DNA of 64,000 bases from positions 1 through 64,000 of the forward strand of contig NZ_MWZD01000019.1 of the NCBI RefSeq assembly GCF_002982315.1, written 5' to 3'. The position numbers were made by a program, and so were the translations under genes. Shown piece after piece: positions 61,028 to 64,000 of the stretch. The stretch is from Leucobacter massiliensis. Lineage in GTDB: Bacteria > Actinomycetota > Actinomycetes > Actinomycetales > Microbacteriaceae. Each line of letters begins with the position of its first letter. Positions within the stretch are counted from its first letter, which is position 1. Under the pieces are notes generated by a model. It saw nothing but the letters and a program-made list of their open reading frames with translations. It was not told the origin of the DNA and did not search any database.

Positions 61028-61291
61028 AAAACAGCAGCGCGGTCGACCCCCAACCAAGCTGGTTTCACCGTCTTGGAGCGTGCGGTGTTGTGTAAAGCGG
61101 GAGAATAGAGGCGCACGGAGATCTTGTTGTCACCCATCTGGTGAACTGATTTGCCAGAATCGTTGGGGCAGTCCGTTCGGCTGCAATGGCAAGAGCCACT
61201 CGGGCACCGCCGAGGGCACATCTCGCTAGAGATCATCGCGGATGCAACCACGCGGATGAGCAGACCGGCGCGACGTTCGCACCTTCTGAAC
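61028..61291. other. Gene-free gap before relaxase, oriT candidate
   Basis: About 264 bases between the end of the metabolic island and the MobF relaxase. It includes GTCACCCATCTGGTGAAC at about 61130, an inverted CACC-N5-GGTG like the hairpin cores of the ICE leaders. MobF relaxases normally nick close to their own gene, so oriT could be here, but no family nic sequence is recognised. Confidence 0.4.
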
Positions 61292-64000
61292 GTGACGGTC
61301 TCGATCCGGGTGATGACGGCCGGTGATGGGTACCGGTACCTACTGAACTCTGTCGTCATCGGTGATGGTGACCGAGACGCGGCCGCCGCATTGACGCGGT
61401 ACTACCAGGAATCTGGAACGCCGCCCGGCATCTGGTTTGGGAGTGGCCTGTCAGGGCTTTCCGGCGATCTTGCTGAAGACAGCTCGGTGTCAGAAGAGCA
61501 GTTGAGACGACTCATGGGGTACGGGCAGGACCCGATCTCGGGCGAACAGCTTGGCCGCCCGTACCGGAAGTTCGCGCCCTCTGGGGAGCGATCCCAGCGC
61601 CGCATCGAAAAGCTCTCCGAGAGCCTCACTGAAGAAGAGCGCGCGATAGAGGTCGGGTTGATTGAGGTTGAGGAGGCGGCGAAGTCGACTGGAGCGCCGG
61701 TTGCCGGTTTCGATCTCACGTTCTCGGTCCCGAAGTCCGTGTCCACGCTGTGGGCGGTCGCTGACGGTGGAATCCAAGCACTGATAGCGCAGGCGCATCA
61801 TGCCGCGATCCAAGACGTGATCGAGCTGTTAGAGCGGGACGTCGCGGCGACCCGGGTGGGCGCGAAGGGTCCGCGTGGCGCGGTCGCGCAAGTGCCGGTA
61901 CGGGGCGTGATTGCGGCGGCGTATGACCATTACGATTCACGGGCGTCGGATCCGCAGTTGCACACGCATGTCGTGGTCGCGAACCGGGTGCAGGCGGTAC
62001 GGGATGGGAAGTGGCGCACCCTCGACTCCCGTGCTTTGCATGCTGCAGTGACCGGGTTGTCGGAGCATTACAACGCTGTCCTCTCCGACCGGATCACTGC
62101 GCTGCTCGGTGTCTGTTGGGAGCCACGCGAACGCGGCACGGGCCGCTCCACCGCGTGGGAGATCACCGGTGTCTCGCAAGGGTTGATGGATGAGTTCTCT
62201 TCCCGGACCCGCGATATCGAGCAGGTCAAAGACCGCCTCGTCGCCGATTATGTCGAAAAGCATGGCAGGCAACCGTCACCGAAGCTGCTGTGGCAGTTCC
62301 GCCAACAGGCAACCCTCGAGACTCGACCACCGAAACAGCAACACTCATTGAGCGAGCTCACCGCGGATTGGCGTGACCGCGCCACACGGATACTTGGCGA
62401 AGACGCTCCGACTTGGGCTGCCGCGCTCCTCACGGGCAGCGTTGCTGATCCGTTGCTGCGGGCCGATGACATCCCGCTGGAAGATCTGAATGCTGTGGCT
62501 GCGGTGGTCGTGGAGCGGGTGGGTGATCGGCGGGCGACGTGGAAACGGTGGAACCTCCACGCCGAGGCCGTCAGACAGACGATGGGTTTGCGGTTCGCCA
62601 CCGCGCAGGACCGTGACGTCATCACGCAGCAGATTGTCGACGCGGCCGAACACGCTTCCCTCCGGTTGACGCCGCCGGAACTTGCGTCGAGCCCGCCCGT
62701 GTTCCAACAGCCTGATGGTGCGAGTGTGTTCCGTCCGAAAGCGTCCACGGTCTACTCCTCGGAACGGGTGCTCGCAGCGGAAGACCGGCTCCTCGCCGCT
62801 GCGGAGAGCCGCACAGCACCCACGGTGCCGCTCTCTTGGATTGAACAGGCAGCCCGGACGAAGAACAAGGACGGGTACGAGTTGTCGTCAGATCAGGAGC
62901 AGGCGATCGCGAAGATCGGAATCTCCGGCCGCACTCTCGATGTGCTCGTCGGCCCGGCAGGGACCGGGAAGACCACCACCATGCGAGCCCTCCACCAGGC
63001 ATGGGAGAGACGACACGGCAAAGGCTCAGTCATCGGGCTCGCACCATCAGCTGCCGCAGCCGAAGTACTCGCCGAGGACTTGGGTGTGGCGACGGAGAAC
63101 ACAGCGAAGTGGCTCCATGAACACCGCCACGGCAACTGGAACCTCACCGCCGGTCAGCTCGTCATCATCGACGAAGCCTCCCTCGCAGGAACCCTCGCCC
63201 TCGACACCATCACCACCCACGCCCAAGAAGTGGGCGCCAAGGTGCTGCTTGTCGGTGACTGGGCACAACTCGCTGCGGTCGACGCGGGCGGGGCATTCGG
63301 GATGCTGGTGCGTGAACGCGCCGATACCCCGGAGCTCACTGATGTGCGCCGGTTCCGAAACGACTGGGAGAAACACGCCTCCCTGGGCTTGCGGATCGGT
63401 GATACGGACGTCATCGACACCTACCTCGATCACGACCGCATCACCCCTGGCGGATACGAAGAGATCCTCGAGCAGGCCTACCAAGCCTGGCAAACAGATC
63501 AGGCAGCAGGGAAAGCCTCCGTGTTGATCGCCGAAACCCTCGACACCGTCTCCCAACTCAACACCCGAGCCCGCACCGACCGGATCCTCGCAGGCGAAGT
63601 CGCCCTCGACGGCGTCCGCCTGCATGACGGGAACGAGGCAGCTCGTGGAGACCTCGTCATCACCCGCAAGAACGATCGCCGACTTTCGCTCGGACGAGGA
63701 TGGGTGAAAAACGGCGACCGCTGGACCGTAACCCGAGCACACGACGATGGGTCCCTCACCGTCCGCCGAGCGCACTCGAAATGGCGAACCACGATCACCC
63801 TGCCCGCCGCATACGTTGCCGAGAACGTGGAACTCGGGTACGCGATCACCGCACACCGCGCCCAAGGCTCCACCGTGACGACAGCGCACGCGATCGTCTC
63901 GTCACCAGAAATGACCCGCGAATCGTTCTACGTCGCGATGACCCGCGGCCGCGAATCCAACCGCGCCTACATCGCCACCGACCAACACCACCTCGAAGAA
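61292..64000 (+). CDS. MobF-family conjugative relaxase-helicase, truncated by window end
   Basis: At least 903 residues, open at base 64000. The N-terminal TrwC relaxase domain starts MTAGDGYRYLL with the candidate nicking tyrosines, and has FDLTFSVPKSVSTLWAVAD and the metal-binding LHTHVVVANRVQ. A RecD/TraI-type helicase follows, with Walker A VLVGPAGTGKTTT at about residue 550, Walker B VIIDEASLAG and the late motifs GYAITAHRAQGSTV and YVAMTRGRESNRAY. It nicks, pilots and unwinds the transferred strand. I chose the GTG at 61292 because family members start about here; an in-frame ATG at 61256 is possible. Confidence 0.9.
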   Translation, partial: MTVSIRVMTAGDGYRYLLNSVVIGDGDRDAAAALTRYYQESGTPPGIWFGSGLSGLSGDLAEDSSVSEEQLRRLMGYGQDPISGEQLGRPYRKFAPSGERSQRRIEKLSESLTEEERAIEVGLIEVEEAAKSTGAPVAGFDLTFSVPKSVSTLWAVADGGIQALIAQAHHAAIQDVIELLERDVAATRVGAKGPRGAVAQVPVRGVIAAAYDHYDSRASDPQLHTHVVVANRVQAVRDGKWRTLDSRALHAAVTGLSEHYNAVLSDRITALLGVCWEPRERGTGRSTAWEITGVSQGLMDEFSSRTRDIEQVKDRLVADYVEKHGRQPSPKLLWQFRQQATLETRPPKQQHSLSELTADWRDRATRILGEDAPTWAAALLTGSVADPLLRADDIPLEDLNAVAAVVVERVGDRRATWKRWNLHAEAVRQTMGLRFATAQDRDVITQQIVDAAEHASLRLTPPELASSPPVFQQPDGASVFRPKASTVYSSERVLAAEDRLLAAAESRTAPTVPLSWIEQAARTKNKDGYELSSDQEQAIAKIGISGRTLDVLVGPAGTGKTTTMRALHQAWERRHGKGSVIGLAPSAAAAEVLAEDLGVATENTAKWLHEHRHGNWNLTAGQLVIIDEASLAGTLALDTITTHAQEVGAKVLLVGDWAQLAAVDAGGAFGMLVRERADTPELTDVRRFRNDWEKHASLGLRIGDTDVIDTYLDHDRITPGGYEEILEQAYQAWQTDQAAGKASVLIAETLDTVSQLNTRARTDRILAGEVALDGVRLHDGNEAARGDLVITRKNDRRLSLGRGWVKNGDRWTVTRAHDDGSLTVRRAHSKWRTTITLPAAYVAENVELGYAITAHRAQGSTVTTAHAIVSSPEMTRESFYVAMTRGRESNRAYIATDQHHLEE

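Overview
The window is high-GC actinobacterial DNA, most likely Micrococcales. This is judged from codon usage, strong GGAGG ribosome-binding sites, leaderless-style starts and gene families such as DUF2637, SCO6880-type transfer proteins and Actinomycetota-style primase/polymerase. I cannot name the genus from sequence alone.

Layout. (1) 1-3.8 kb is chromosomal flank: a TetR regulator with a palindromic operator, an RraA-family protein, a NUDIX protein with a second PIN/NYN-like domain, and a PPOX-fold protein. It ends in a tRNA-Pro(GGG) preceded by two truncated tRNA copies. (2) From the tRNA to the right edge lies one large integrative and conjugative element (ICE), cut off by the end of the window. 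Its backbone is a tyrosine integrase and excisionase beside the tRNA, SSB, a TraG/VirD4 coupling ATPase, VirB4- and SCO6880-type proteins, a VirB6-like membrane protein, two VirB2-like pilins, a peptidoglycan hydrolase, a TcpC/VirB8-like protein, ParB, a DUF2637-HTH protein, a primase/polymerase, an orphan DNA methyltransferase and a MobF relaxase-helicase that runs off the end. (3) Cargo sits in several places. There is a small operon at 6.7-10.6 kb whose last gene is split by an IS3-family element, and a SUKH-like gene between two inverted IS5-family copies at 12.4-14.3 kb. A single plus-strand NucS-like nuclease gene lies at 20.8-22.4 kb inside the transfer cluster. (4) 32.2-61.0 kb is a metabolic island. 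It holds two old-yellow-enzyme reductases, SDR, aldo-keto reductase, quinone/enoyl reductases, thiolase, alpha/beta hydrolases, tautomerase, thioesterase, a MerB-like lyase and a lipoamide-dehydrogenase-like enzyme, under two paralogous TetR regulators, HxlR and AraC regulators.

Inside that island a 10,027-bp Tn552-like transposon (42235-52261) carries a siderophore ABC uptake system with a DtxR-like box, an exporter, peptidase E, GNAT, resolvase, DDE transposase and ATPase. It has split a phzF gene. Removing it and one 7-bp ACCGGCC duplication restores a 275-aa PhzF frame exactly.

Two patterns stand out. Eleven minus-strand ICE backbone genes share a leader made of a CGYACCT box, usually a gene-specific hairpin, then the ribosome-binding site. 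This looks like a coordinated leader-based regulatory system. Second, four otherwise intact genes each carry one in-frame stop at a place where a single substitution restores the family sequence.
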